From the NCBI GenBank assembly GCA_030734395.1, contig JAUZTG010000048.1:2108001-2172000 (forward strand): 64,000 nt of DNA. Reading direction: 5' to 3'. Below, piece by piece: positions 44,577-56,694 of the stretch (positions within the stretch are counted from its first letter, which is position 1; each line of letters starts with the position of its first letter). A program made the position numbers and the translations under genes. The stretch comes from Sarocladium kiliense (taxonomy: Eukaryota > Ascomycota > Sordariomycetes > Hypocreales > Sarocladiaceae). The notes below the pieces were generated by a model. It saw nothing but the letters and a program-made list of their open reading frames with translations, was not told where the DNA came from and did not search any database.

Positions 44577-45594
44577 ATGGGTTGGCAGGATACGCTCACA
44601 TCACTGTATCGCGATGAGCGCGTCATTCTCACCACCATCGGCGTGGTTAGCTTTGCCATCGTGACCACGATGATCACGACGCTGACCATCATTCGCGACG
44701 ACAACGAAGTCCCTCCCGCGCAGCCTAAGACGCAGTACATCACGCAGGACACGGAGAACTCACTGCAGCTGAGCACGCTTGACAAGCTGTTGGAGCATCC
44801 GAACTACTCAATCAGGGAGATCGCTATCAAGATCCTTTATGATCGAGCAATCAACGATCCTGAAACGACGGCTTTCTTGCTTTGCGGTGCAACACGGCCT
44901 GAGTATGATGAGCGCATAAAGTCTTTGCGTGCCTTGGAAGCGCTAGTTCACCCTGCTGGCGGTATGCATCCTAATTAATCTCTGAAGACACACCTAACTC
45001 CTGATAGGCTTCGACGGCTTGTCCAAGCTCGATGACCCCAAGGCGTACGCAGCGCTGGTCAGGTCGCTGGAGATTGGTCTGGAAGATTGCGAACTTCCAG
45101 ACGTTCGGCATCCCAGCTGGGATGAATTCAGACTGCGAGATGCCGCGGAGAAGACAGTCTTGCTGTTGCTGTCTGACCTCGCACTCAAGTTCAACGCCAG
45201 GGGCATCCTCAAAGCAAAGTTTGTCGAAAAATGGCTGGCCAAGCAAGCATGGGGCGAAGATCCCGAGGAACGCCTCCGCAATTTTCGCAATTACATGGAA
45301 CATCGGAATAATCGTATCGTTCACATTGTGACGAAGGTGAAGGAGTATCGTCGAGGGCTCAAGGCGCTGGAACGTGCCGGCCTGATCGACAAGGAATACT
45401 CGCGCGCAGGGACTCAATTTATGACAAATGTTGACATGGCCTCTGAGCCGCTCACATTGCGGGCTAGGGAACACTCGGCGGAAGAACAGAGGCTTCGTCG
45501 CCAACATCGCGAAGCCATGGTTCTGAATGACGGGACACGGCCGCTTGGACGTGAAGATATCATCGAACGCGACCATAATGTTGCAATAGACTGA
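44577..45594 (+). CDS. Conserved-looking N-terminally anchored protein, function unknown
   Basis: Exons 44577-44961 and 45008-45594 (46-bp intron) give 323 residues. One N-terminal membrane helix (about residues 16-38, VILTTIGVVSFAIVTTMITT) is followed by a soluble, mostly helical part whose segments (LDKLLEHPNYSIREIAIKIL; YDERIKSLRALEALV) look like armadillo-type helices. The C-terminus is charged (REHSAEEQRLRRQHREAM). No family name is certain. The splice restores HPAGGFDGLSKLDD. It shares a 260-bp divergent promoter with nop14, so the two may be coordinately expressed. Confidence 0.82.
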
Positions 45595-45841
45595 TCAATT
45601 TAATGTTGAAGCCCCATCTCCTCTGTGTGGCTGTCAGAATCTAGTATTAAGGAATCTTTTCAATTATTCCGTTTAGCTCTTGGCCCATGATCAAAGAAGT
45701 ATCGGATGCAGGTGCCCATACTATAAACACCCGTAGGTGTGCTAACAGGACGCCAAAGTCATTATATCATACAATCCGTTCTTCTTCTTCATCCCAAGTT
45801 GTATCCCCGGTACGAAGTCGATACCAAGAGTTCCACCATCT

Positions 45842-47135
45842 TCAATTGTCCTCGTAGAGCTCCATCAAGCCTGCCTTCAGGTTTGTCACACTCTTGTTTC
45901 TCACCTTGAGCTTGTCTTCGAGGGCCGCAATCTTATCCTGTAACTTAGCATTGCGAGACTTTTGCTTACGCAGTTCCTCGCGTAGGCCGTCGCGTGACTT
46001 CTCTACGCCGCGAGCGCGTCGAGCGGAGATGGCGAGGAGGTTCCGAACTGTACGCTGCGCAGAGGTGTCGACACCATGAGAGGAGAGAATGGAGAGGATC
46101 TCAGAAGAATGATCGGGCTGGCTTGTGGTAGATGGGGAATCAGTGGCTGGAACTGTGGCGCTTGACGTGAATGAAGCTTCAGCATGAGAGTTGTCGCCGA
46201 CAATGGTGTCATCGTCATCATCGGCATCATTGTTGTCCTCTTTAGTCCCACGACCAGAAGGAGTGGCCGGATCGAAGGTGACAGACTTGCGACGAGGTCT
46301 CTCGCTTGGGAAGAGGTTTCGTGATACGCTTGATGGGGTCGGTAGGCCAGCAATAGTCCGCGTGCCGGTCTCAGGTGTGACCAGCCCTCCTGTCGATGTG
46401 TTCACGCCACGTGCACGATCTGCGCCCGCCTTCCTCGCGCTCGCGTCGGTGATATCAATCAGCTGCCTTTCGTCGTCAGAGTCAACTGCGAAATCCGAGA
46501 ATTCGTCTTCTGAGCCGTTGCGTCTTCTGACGGGCTCCGAAAGCGCATGTCTCTTTCGCTTCGCCGAATCGGGTGTTCTCACGGCGCTTGCCATCTCCGC
46601 GCTGGACGGATAACTAGCCTTGCCTATGGTGCTCGGTGACGCTCCTGGTGTTCCTTGGGGTTCTTCTTCATCCAATTCGCCAAGGCTCTGCCGTCTGCGG
46701 CCTGGTGTGAGCTGCACGCCGTACGCGGTCACCTTGGGTTGCGTCAAAGTTGGCGTCTTTGGACGTGACGGTTGATCGTCAGGCAATGTTGTGGCCTGCA
46801 CTCCGCCTTCGCGCGCTCTCGCCTCGTCCCAAAACAGGAAGAAGTTGCAGCCGCTGAAGAGCGGGCAGGTCCAGAAGAACTTGCCCTTATTGGGGGTGTC
46901 CCTTGTGACCTCACGAAGAGCAGCTCGTCTTCGGTTAGGCTGGCAATTGCCTGAACAATGAAGATTAGCTCGTGTCGTCAAGACGAAACCCAGCATGGGC
47001 TCTTTGTTCCTTATTAGTGCATTACTTACACCACCACTTGCCGTCTATGTAAGTGCCGTAGAGTCGTTTGAAGGATGTAGAAGGGGTGTCGGGATTTGAA
47101 GGTAGAGCGTGGGTACTTGGAGGCACATGCGTCAT
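45842..47135 (-). CDS. GRF-type zinc finger protein with coiled-coil tail
   Basis: Minus-strand exons 47135-47030 and 46950-45842 (79-bp intron) give 404 residues. The splice builds a GRF zinc finger near residues 24-80: GKWWCNCQPNRRRAALREVT, then GKFFWTCPLFSGCNFFLFWD, with the Cys and Trp pattern of the domain found in topoisomerase III-alpha, Ape2 and NEIL3, which binds single-stranded DNA or RNA. A long Ser/Pro/Asp-rich disordered middle follows (KRKRHALSEPVRRR). The last 70 residues are a coiled coil (EELRKQKSRNAKLQDKIAAL). No nuclease or helicase domain is present, so it may be an adaptor. The start is the first in-frame ATG, though the frame is open further upstream. Confidence 0.88.
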
Positions 47136-48440
47136 GGCCAAGCAGGGAGTCGTGAGGCGAGAAAGGACGTTGCCAGGATGTTTTCGATGAAGAACCAGAT
47201 CAAAATGTTTCGCACAAGCGAGCCTTGCCTCTTGGGTGAAAGCAAAGCGATAGCTATGATGGCATGCTGAAAGAGGAATGTCGTTGGAATGTTGAGTTGA
47301 GGTGGGGGAGGGGTGGCTGGGAGTTGACTGCCATACGCTTGCGGCTGTTAAGCAGATGACGGGTGATAGAAGGGCCTCAGCTGGAAGGAATTTCAACGAG
47401 CGAAGACACAGTCAAAGAGAACGTTACAGACTGAATACACGTATCATATCCAAACGACTGTCTTCATGTTTGTATACCCGGAGGTAGTTGATGCACGGTT
47501 ATTTAGCTCGCAATAATTGATCGCACCGATATGCACGTTGCTAGCCGCTCAGAGAGCAACGCTAAGTGACAAGCGTGAGGTCATCACAGTCTAATAGAAT
47601 CAAGTTGCTTACCATCCTCCTGGTCCATTCTGGTATGTGGTTCCAGATCTGTTAGTATCGTGGTGGCCGTTCGTGGCGGTGCGTCTGTGGCGGGCTGAGG
47701 CGCATGTGTGATAGACAGATTGTCAGGAATCACTTCAATTCGGCGGTGAGAATAGCCGCTGCAGGTGACAGCAACCCCTGCAGGCAGCTGTGGACAACAG
47801 GAGGTGGCATTGGACAAACAAACACACACAAAACGCGAGCTGCATCGTTGCTCTCCTTTCTTTCTTCCCTTCTCTTCCGTGCCATGCTGCGATCGTTGTT
47901 CTTCCCCGGCTTCTCGGCCTTGCTGCAGCACCTCGACCCATGAGACCACGAAGACAACGACATCGTTACGTGTGACGAACTCTTCACTGTCCACTGACCG
48001 CATCTCCCAGCGACGCGTTCTGGTCCACTCAATTCGATAGCTGCCCTGAGCTCAGGTAGCCGGAACACACCCGAACCAGCCCTTTTCTATTGTGGCAAGT
48101 TACTAAGACGGGACGACAAGTGGCAGCAGAAACAGGGAAGCAAATACCCCTAGGCGACATCAAGTCGGTCAACCAAGGGGCCCCCTTTTTCGCCCGCCGT
48201 CATTGCTGTCCCGCCCGTGTCCATCGCGTCCGTGCTGCGTGGGGTGGTGGGTGTGTCAGTGTGTATGTGTGTGTGTGTGTATTCGGACCTGGGTGTAAAC
48301 AAATGAGACACGCCCCTTTGGTTATTTTTTTATGCCAACCACTCGTTGTCTAGCTCAGGCGGCAACTGGACACACGATTTAGGTATCCAAATCTCCTTGG
48401 GACCCTCTTTCAGAGGCCACCTCGGGTCCGCGAACCGACC
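47136..48440. other. Divergent intergenic region upstream of the CLIP-170-like gene
   Basis: 1305 bp. Several overlapping short ORFs around 47584-48353 have no domain. A TG dinucleotide repeat lies at 48265-48280. No gene seen. Confidence 0.5.
48265..48280. repeat. (TG)8 microsatellite
   Basis: Sixteen bases of TG repeat, flanked by imperfect GTGTG runs from 48250. About 160 bp before the CLIP-170-like start. Confidence 0.85.
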
Positions 48441-50982
48441 ATGGCCTTTTCCACCTCAACAACTTCCACCTCGACCCTGACTGCACGTCTACAGCCTCCC
48501 CCGTCGCGTTCGCTGCGCAGACCATCCGCTACCGCATCAACGCCTAATCTCAACTTGGCCTACGCCGCACAGACGCCTTCATCCCACTCTGCCACCACCA
48601 GCTCTAGACTGGCCCCCGCTGCTCTCGCGCGCAAAACGTCCCTCGCGACATTGACAACCAGTTCTTTAGCCAGCATACCCGATGCGACCGAGAGCTACGC
48701 CCTCACCTCCGTCTTGACCGACAACCCACGAACCATGGCTCCCGCTACCCCAGGCCGCCTTGCCACTCCGGCAGCTGGCGGTCCTGTCACCGTTGGCGAT
48801 GTCGTTGAGGTTCCAGGCAATATGCTGGGAACTGTTCGCTTCGTCGGCTCAGTGCAGGGCAAGAATGGCACTTTTGCTGGTGTTGAACTAGACGAGGACT
48901 TTGCGGCAAGGGGGAAGAATAATGGTGACGTCGATGGGTAAGTAAACCTTCACGGCACCAATGTGCTCTCTTTGCTTCAAGTTATACTTACTCGGTGCAA
49001 CTTCTAGTGTATCATATTTTTCAACAATTGTACCTGGCGCTGGTATCTTCCTCCCCGTAGCCAAGGCTGTGCGGCGCGACTCTCCCGGGCGCCCGTCCTA
49101 CGGCTCGATCCCTCAAACACCAACGACCCGGGACGGACTGAGGAATGGCAACCAGAACTCGACCAACTTCACACCTCCGACTCCTGGATTGCCGAAGCTA
49201 TTCAGTGCTTCGGTTGGCCCCGGTGCCAGGGCGCCCAGCCCTCAAGGCAAGCGGCCGCCGCGAACTTCTCTCCCGCGTCCAGACTCTCCGGTACGTCGGC
49301 AGCAGATGACCCCTGGTCCACGACCGTCCATCGCTACTCCCGCGAAGACACCAGCTCGATATGGTAGTCCCACGAACCGGTTTGCGCAAAGTGTGCGTGG
49401 GACAGCCGGGGATCCTGCCAAGAAAGGATCGAAATTGGATCGTATGCCGAGTTTCGGGCCGCGCAGCGCCTCCGCCCTGGGTTCAGCATCCGGTATGGAT
49501 GACGATTCGACGCCCACTGCCCGACCTCCCGCAAACAGCAATTTTGGTTCGGTGTCCTCCTATAGCACTAAGATGCGACCGCCTTCACGCAACAACATGA
49601 ACAACGGAGCAAATGAGGAGGAACTCGAACGCTTGAGGGCGCAGCTTGAGGAGCGTGACCGTCAATTCAAGGAACAAGCTGCGAATCTTAGTGAGATGGA
49701 AGCAAGTCTGACAGAGCTTCAGAATCTTATGGAGAGCTCTGAGAACATGTCAGGGCAGAAGGGCGAGCTTGATGACAAGGATTCACGGCAATTAAAAGCC
49801 ATCATCAGAGAAAAGAACGAGAAAATCGCCATGTTGACAGCTGAGTTCGACGCACACCGAGCTGACTTCCGGAGTACTATCGACACACTCGAGATGGCCA
49901 GCACTGAAACAGAACGTGTATATGAGAAGCGGATAGAGGAGCTGATGGGTGAACTTCGCGAGCTTGAATCGCGGAATTTGGATGTCGACTCCGTGGCTAG
50001 TCAACTGAAGCAGCTCGAAGAACTCGTCCAGGAGCTTGAAGAGGGCTTGGAGGACGCTCGGCGCGGAGAGGCTGAGGCTCGTGGCGAGGTCGAGTTTCTA
50101 CGCGGCGAAGTTGAGAGGACACGAACTGAACTCCGACGTGAACGCGAGAAGATCGGCTCCCCTCCACATGGTGGCAGTGGAGACACAGCTACGTTGAAAG
50201 AGCTTGAGCAGAAGGAGGACGAGATCAGGGGTCTCAAGGCTATCATCCACTCCCTCAGCAGAGACTCGATCCCAAACACAGAGGACAGGACACCCACGCA
50301 AACAAGGGGTTCTTTCATCACGAACGGCGACTCGGTGGAAAACAAGATCGCTCGCGATAACCTCGAGCGCCAAGTTGCTGAGCTGCAGTCCATCCTCGAG
50401 AAGAAGACTGGCCGTGAGGAAGAGCTTGAACGCGAGCTGGATGCGATCCGCAACGGAAACGGGAATCAACGTGACTCTAAGAAGATCCACAGGTCATCAC
50501 TGCGCGACTCGAGAGATACCGTCATCTTGTCCCGTACGCAAGAGGTTCGCTCCCCGGAAGCTGCCCACAAACGTGGAGGCATTCTCGACAGCATGCCTGA
50601 GAGCGACTCGTACTCAACCGCAACGGAGAATAGCACTCTCTGGTGCGAGATCTGCGAGACTAGCGGCCACGACATCCTCACCTGCACCAACATGTTTGGC
50701 TCTGAGGCTGCCGCCGCTGCTGCCGTGGGCAAGTCATCGACCAATGGCAACGCAGACCACAACTCACTCAGGGCCAGTGATGCTGCACCTGCGCCGTTAT
50801 CCCCTGCCAAGAGCAGGTCTGCGCGACCTGCCTCCCCGGGCATCAAGATCCTGCCGAACCCGATGGAGTCTGGGCCGGTGGCTGGCAAGGAGAGCGGCAT
50901 CATGGATCCGGAGAAGTGGTGCGCTGTGTGTGAGCGCGATGGCCACGACAGTGTTGACTGTCCATTTGAGGATGCTTTCTGA
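48441..50982 (+). CDS. CLIP-170-like CAP-Gly microtubule plus-end protein
   Basis: Exons 48441-48937 and 49008-50982 (70-bp intron) give 823 residues. A Ser/Thr-rich N-terminus precedes a CAP-Gly domain (about 115-190; GTVRFVGSVQGKNGTFAGVE, then GKNNGDVDGVSYF joined by the splice; the usual GKNDG is GKNNG). A Ser/Pro/Arg-rich linker is followed by a long coiled coil (about 368-646). Two zinc knuckles end the protein, CEICETSGHDILTC near 712 and CAVCERDGHDSVDC near 803, as in CLIP-170, S. pombe Tip1 and yeast Bik1. These recruit dynactin and other plus-end factors. A Met near residue 99 (MAPATPGRLATP), just before the CAP-Gly domain, could be an alternative start. Confidence 0.92.
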
Positions 50983-51519
50983 ACAGGGAAAGATGTTGTG
51001 GATGAATCAATGATCGAAGTGGAGAGAGAGAGAGAGACGATGTTTGATGTTACATGGCGTGACGATACCCGCCCCTATGTTGACGGCCCCCCCCTTCAGC
51101 TTCACTACCCGTGGGTTTTTCTTCCACACATAATTGTTTCACCCCCATTGTAATTGGGGTTTCCTCCAGCATTGGTCTTTGGCGGTGATACCACATGCAT
51201 GACCTGTTCCATCTTTTCTTTCCTCAGATTCTTGTATTCTTTCTATGGATGTGTGGTCCGACGTTCTCGTTCTCTGCCCATAGCTTCACTACGCTGTTGC
51301 AGAGGAACTTGCGGGCTAACAATAACTCCTTATCATTCTGTCGTATACCATTAATAAGAAATAACCCAAGGCAAAATGCCTTGAGGAAAACATGATGCTA
51401 CCAAACAAAGTCGCTATGAATGCTACGTTCCTTCGTTTCGTTCGTGTTATTGAGCCAAAATGCACATGATGCCCAGTATCGCCAGAAGCATCGCCCAACA
51501 AAACAAGAAATTCGAATGA
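50983..51519. other. Intergenic between convergent genes
   Basis: 537 bp with no gene. A GA repeat lies at 51021-51036 and a C8-type run near 51088. Confidence 0.55.
51021..51036. repeat. GA dinucleotide repeat
   Basis: About eight GA units just after the CLIP-170-like stop. Confidence 0.8.
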
Positions 51520-52370
51520 TCAAATGGAGTCCGTGGGCCCAGACGCAGGCATGCAGTTTGTCGCATCGGCATTGTATGCATCCTGCTGCAGGAGTGTGAT
51601 GAGAGCCCCTTTCTGGGATGGAGTGAGGTTGCCGATGCGCTTGATGATACAGCCCATGGCTTGTTCCGGGCTTACTCCTGTCGAAGCTGCGCATGCCTCA
51701 ATGGCAGGTTCAGTGCCTGGTTCCAGTGCAGCGTAGCCAGTCGGGAGGGTGGTGTTGAATGATTCTCCAAGGGACTGCCCTGCATCCTGCCAGGCGCCGC
51801 AGGGATGGGGGCCAGCAAGATTAGAAGGGGGCATTGACGGTTCACCGTATACATTGGGCACAGCAACCTGTGAAATGCCCAGAGTAGGGACCGTGTCTAC
51901 CAAGTCGGCCCAGTCTTGGCCTGGCATGACATCTTGTAGCGACATGTCAGGCTCAGCATTGGATGTGTTGGAGGCTGGAAGCCAAGCACGAGAGCCGTCC
52001 ACGACTTCATGAATGAAGGCATTTTCGGGAGAAACGAGTGCCGGAATTGCCCAACCGTTTTCGCCAGCCACGCTGCCGACTCCATCGCTGCTGGACGGTG
52101 CGCCCTGGCCTTGTTCGGATCCATCCTCTGTCTTGAGGATCTGGTCCAGAAGAGCCAGCTTCTGTCGACGCTTTTCTCCTGTGACAAGTCAGGTCAACAC
52201 CATCCAGTCGGCCCACACGGGACGTCAAGAAGAGGGTATCCACAGATTGACTCACTGTAGTTGCGACTCGCTACGCGATTTTGTTCTTTGCGTATCTCAG
52301 AATTGCGTTTTGCTGGGCCTTTACCCTTAATATCTGTCTTAGTGGTAACGACAGGCTGCTCTTCATTCAT
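51520..52370 (-). CDS. bZIP transcription factor with short zipper
   Basis: Minus-strand exons 52370-52256 and 52178-51520 (77-bp intron) give 257 residues. The basic region (about 27-45) contains the N-X7-R signature NRVASRNYR; the intron interrupts the Arg codon, and EKRRQKLALLDQIL follows. The leucine heptads cover only about two turns (LALLDQIL) before an acidic, Ser-rich segment, so the zipper is unusually short. A C-terminal conserved-looking helix (GCIIKRIGNLTPSQKGALIT) could be an added dimerisation or cofactor surface. This matches a fungal group of short-zipper bZIP proteins carrying RNYREKR. The nuclear target is unknown. The frame is open upstream of the ATG but only from non-ATG codons. 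Confidence 0.87.
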
Positions 52371-53952
52371 GGCCGCTGGGCTCCAAGTTGGCAAGATACG
52401 CCGCCTCGAAGGGCTCACCACCAGGCAAAAGACAGCCACTCCGATTGCCAGGCTTCGGTTTTATACAGTCACTGGAGATGCTGCAACGCCCCAGAGGAGG
52501 GCTGCCTCCCGCCTGCGTTTCGCAGTGGCCGAAGTGTCAAAGTGTCTTGATGTTGCAGCCCGCTGCGACGGCTGCATACAGGGCCCTTGTGATAGGCGTT
52601 GCGGTGGCGAAGGGGTCCAATCGTCGGAGAGTACCGAATGTGTATCTTAACTAGATGCAGAAACCCCGGCAGATAAGTCGAATTCTATCGATGATAATCA
52701 TTTGGGTTTGATATTTGCATGTTTCGAAAATCTTTCCTTCTCATTGTACGGGCTCGGAGACACCCTTGGGGGTGAGGCAAGCTGAAGGCACACGGCCATT
52801 TTATAGTACAGGCAGTGAGTGCGTCAGTGATAGCTGTCAAAGCATCTGCCGGACCTGCACTACTTCGATCCGGGTGAAGAATAGGATGATTATCTAGAAC
52901 GGGCTCAATTGAGCATTACAGATGATGAATCTTTAAAGGCACTGTTGATCAACATGTGTGAGTTGGGACGTGAACCTTGAGGCTGAGTGGCCAAACGGGA
53001 TTTAAGTCCGATGTGGAGGTAGACCTGGTTGGTATGTTGGTAGACTACTCTGTGCACTGTCCCATGCGGCTCGGCAGAATCAGGTACTGAGCCAGATCTG
53101 CTGAATAATGAAGTGAGATCGCTTGTCAAGTCCGATGAGGCAGCACCGGATTGGCTCGCCTGACTAAGGCGGGAGGACAGCAAGCCAAAAAAGAAGAAGA
53201 AGGAATAACAAGCCACAGCCTATACCTCGAGAGATACGAATACTCTGACACTCAGGTAAGCCAACAATAACGGCACCAACAACCACTGTGAAGGCTGGTC
53301 GCCTGGTTCCTGGCCGGCGTCATGTTCGTGGTGGGACCTTGGTGGGGTCATGCGAGTTAACGTGGAAAGAAAGGCCTTTGTTTTTTTTTCTGAGGCGACT
53401 TGAGGCGGAGAGGCGGCGTTGAATCGGGAGGGCAACCCCTTGTTTCCGCGGGTGAGCATCATAGCGGGGTACCTCAGCTCCCCACATAACCCGCCGCCGC
53501 AAGTATGTACTTCTCTATCCCCTCTTCGATTTCCTTCTCAGGAATTCCACCGCAACAGCCTGAGCACCACCAGCCTCCACTGCCTTCCAGCACTCATCAG
53601 CAAGGCGTCCGTCCCCTGTTGGCCCTGCCAGAAATTCAGACAGACATCCTTTGGACTTTGGACTCTGACTCTCTTTCAGCTTCATCCTCCTTCACTGTCG
53701 CACACCCAATCTCCTCTCCTCTCTACCGCTCTTCACTCTTCCGGCAACATTCAGGCCGTATCCCAGCTCCCAACCAAAACAACCCGCTGTACCTTATCTT
53801 CGAATCTTCTCTGCGAATTTCTCCAGCCCCGCCATCGCGAAAGCTCACCAACAGGCTACCAGCTTTCCCCCTCCGCCTCTGGTGTCGTTTTCTCCCCTCT
53901 CATATCTCTCCTCCCACAGCCTTGACAGCCGCTGCTGTTGTAAACCGTCGCC
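52371..53952. other. Divergent intergenic region upstream of ydj1
   Basis: 1582 bp. Plus-strand ORFs at 53419-53960 overlap the probable ydj1 leader and carry no domain. A run of Ts lies near 53381-53390. A heat-shock-element-like pattern lies at 53799-53820. No gene seen. Confidence 0.5.
53799..53820 (+). promoter_or_regulatory. Heat-shock-element-like sequence
   Basis: TTCGAATCTTC then GCGAATTTC contains GAA and TTC units in alternating orientation, with one wide gap. It lies 133-154 bp before the ydj1 start, possibly inside the leader. Known Ydj1 genes are Hsf1 targets; the match here is imperfect. Confidence 0.25.
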
Positions 53953-55418
53953 ATGGTTAAGGAAACCAAGTTCTACGACACTCTGGGTGTATGTACTCCC
54001 TCGAACCTCCACCCCTCATCCCTCATGTAATACCGGTGAACACTCAAGCTGACTCTGTTACCCAGGTCTCTCCCACAGCCACTGAGGCCGAGCTGAAGAA
54101 GGCATACAAGACCGGCGCTCTCAAGTATCACCCTGGTAAGCTCTCACAACAATCAAGTCTCCGGCACAATTCAGTCGTCCTTGAATGCGCTGACACCTAC
54201 CAAAGATAAGAACGCCAACAACCCGGATGCTGAGGGCAAGTTCAAGGAGATCTCTCACGCATACGAAATCCTCTCCGACTCCCAGAAGCGCCAAATTTAC
54301 GACCAATATGGTGAGGCCGGCCTTGAGGGTGGTGCCGGTGGTGGTGGTGGCATGGCTGCCGAAGACCTGTTCGCTCAGTTCTTCGGCGGCGGCGGTGGTT
54401 TCGGCGGTATGGGAGGCATGTTCGGCGGTGGCATGGGCCAGCGCGGCCCCCCTAAGGCTCGCACCATTCACCATACCCACAAGGTCTCTCTCGAAGATAT
54501 CTACCGCGGCAAGATCTCTAAGCTGGCTCTTCAGCGCTCTATCATCTGCCCCAAGTGTGAGGGTATTGGCGGCAAGGACGGCGCTGTTAAGAAGTGCCCC
54601 GGCTGTGATGGTCAGGGTATGAAGACTATGATGCGCCAAATGGGTCCTATGATCCAGCGCTTCCAGACTGTCTGCCCTGACTGCAGCGGAGAGGGTGAGA
54701 TCATCCGCGAGAAGGACCGTTGCAAGCAGTGCGGTGGCAAGAAAACCATTGTCGATCGCAAGGTCCTTCACGTCCACGTTGACAAGGGCATCCGCAGCGG
54801 CGCCAAGGTCGAGTTCCGTGGCGAAGGTGATCAGGCTCCCGGAGTCCAGGCTGGTGACGTCGTTTTCGAGATTGAGCAGAAGGAGCACCCCAGATTCGAC
54901 CGCAAGGATGATGATCTGCTCTACTCTTGCGAGATCGATCTTGTAACTGCCCTCGCTGGTGGTACCATTTACATCGAGCACCTCGATGACCGTTGGTTGA
55001 GCGTCGACATCCTGCCCGGCGAGGCAATCTCACAAGGTATGTATCCATCATCGTGAAATGAGTACGAACCTCCTTACTGACAGCCTTTTCAGGGGCGGTC
55101 AAGATGATTCGCGGCCAGGGTATGCCGTCGCACCGACACCACGATTTTGGTAACATGTACATTCGCTTCAACGTCAAGTTCCCCGAGAGAAACTGGTCCG
55201 ATGATCCTGCCACTTACGAGGGTCTTCGCAAGCTTCTCCCACCACCGACTCAGCAGCCTCTGCCGGCCGATGCGATGACCGAGCCCGCCGACCTCGAGGA
55301 CCTCGACAACGCGCAGCAGAGCCGTGTGTTTGGCGGCGGCCACGGCGGCGGCCCTATGGACGAGGATGACGAGGATGGACACCCTGGTGGTGAGCGTGTG
55401 CAGTGCGCTTCCCAGTAG
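53953..55418 (+). CDS. ydj1: Type I Hsp40 (Ydj1/Mas5), farnesylated
   Basis: Exons 53953-53988, 54066-54135, 54206-55036 and 55093-55418 (introns 77, 70 and 56 bp) give 420 residues. The J domain is assembled from three exons: MVKETKFYDTLG, VSPTATEAELKKAYK and HPDKNANNPDAEGKFKEIS, with HPD at the second junction. A Gly/Phe/Met-rich linker follows, then four CXXCXGXG-type zinc repeats (CPKCEGIG, CPGCDGQG, CPDCSGEG, CKQCGGKK) and the C-terminal substrate-binding domains. The last four residues, CASQ, form a CaaX box, which in yeast Ydj1 is also CASQ and is farnesylated. It is the main cytosolic partner of Hsp70 (Ssa) in folding and organelle import. Confidence 0.97.
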
Positions 55419-56694
55419 ATGTTGACCCCCTCGAGACTTCGGCATGGCCAGGAACGCAGAATGAGCCACGTTTTATGTCGTCATATATCAGCGTCGGTGC
55501 ATAGGGCAGGGCCGGAATCCACAAGGACGATGCACAAATTGCAGCCACCCCATCTCGATTGTCACACTCCTCCAACAGACCTATCCTTCCTCAACAGCAA
55601 TCTTATTGATACCATGGAGGGACTCGAAGGGGATCGGCGTGCAGCGCCGTAGCTCGGCATCAAGGCATTGAGCCTTTTCGGTTCGAGGAAAATGATGAGG
55701 GAAGAGAGCATGCATTCCGGGACCCCACACGGTTTCGGGAACCAAATACTGAAGGGCAGAACTTTTGGCGTTTAGAGGGCATAGAAAGTTGTCTTTTCAT
55801 GAATTGGAACTTTTCGAGTTGATGGTTTGGTTTTTCTGCAGATGTAGATGGGAATGAGTTGAGATGAGATGAATGAACCAATTTTATGTCTTTCACTTGT
55901 GCACCTTGATGGCCGAACGTCACCATGGTTAATGAGCCCGCCTTGGATAGATGTTTACTCTTAAGTGATGAGATCATCTGCGATCATTGACCTATCTACT
56001 AATAACTAGTATAGACACCGTCCTCCCCCCCCTCCCGTACCCTTGCGTTCTATGCCAACTCCCAGTCCATCGCAATAAGCACTCCCTGTCTCTTCACAGC
56101 TTTCTGGAGGCAATATCCTCCTCACGATAACATCCTCCGGGCTTTGCCATGATGTTAAGTAAAAAAGGGAAGGAAAAGAGAAAAGGAGAGATTGATCAAA
56201 GTCAAAGAGATTTGATTGGGAGACATGAAGATGTGGGTGTTTTTCCATTTTTCATCGCGTCGCCGAGATATATGCTGATGCTCATGCAATGCGAGTCTAC
56301 TCATGCTCGTCATGAAGTGGTAAAAAGAAAGAACGCCGGTTTGTTTCCTCCAACCAACCCTCCTCATCGAAAGGTTCCGTGTAACTGCGAGGGTCAGGGA
56401 AAGGAGATCTCTCCCACTACTTGCAGCACACCACAAGCAGCGAGCAAATAGCTGCGGAAGCGAGTCGAGTGGGATACCAGGGACAGTCCAGAGTCGTGAA
56501 TAGATGACCCTGGCCTGCCTGGAATCCTCCACAAGACACCGATTGCCCGGCAGTATTGTGACACACTTGAAGCACACTTCTTTGCACAGTTGCATATATG
56601 CAGTACATTAGATCCATATACATTCGTCAAGACATTTGAGATGCCATCGCCCCCTGGTGTCACCACAAGGAGCGTCCAGTTGCTGTTCGACGCA
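55419..56694. other. Intergenic between convergent ydj1 and Ser/Pro-rich gene
   Basis: 1276 bp. No domain-bearing ORF on either strand. The size is large for convergent 3' ends, so an unrecognised noncoding transcript cannot be excluded. Confidence 0.45.

Noticed and set aside
54121..54981. 286-codon ORF antisense to ydj1
   Set aside because: Lies entirely opposite a certain gene; the composition is what codon bias on the other strand produces; no domain.
27935..55418. A chaperone operon-like cluster (Erj5, Hsp70-like, Ydj1)
   Set aside because: The proteins act in ER lumen and cytosol, are up to 26 kb apart and are separated by unrelated genes; most likely coincidence.
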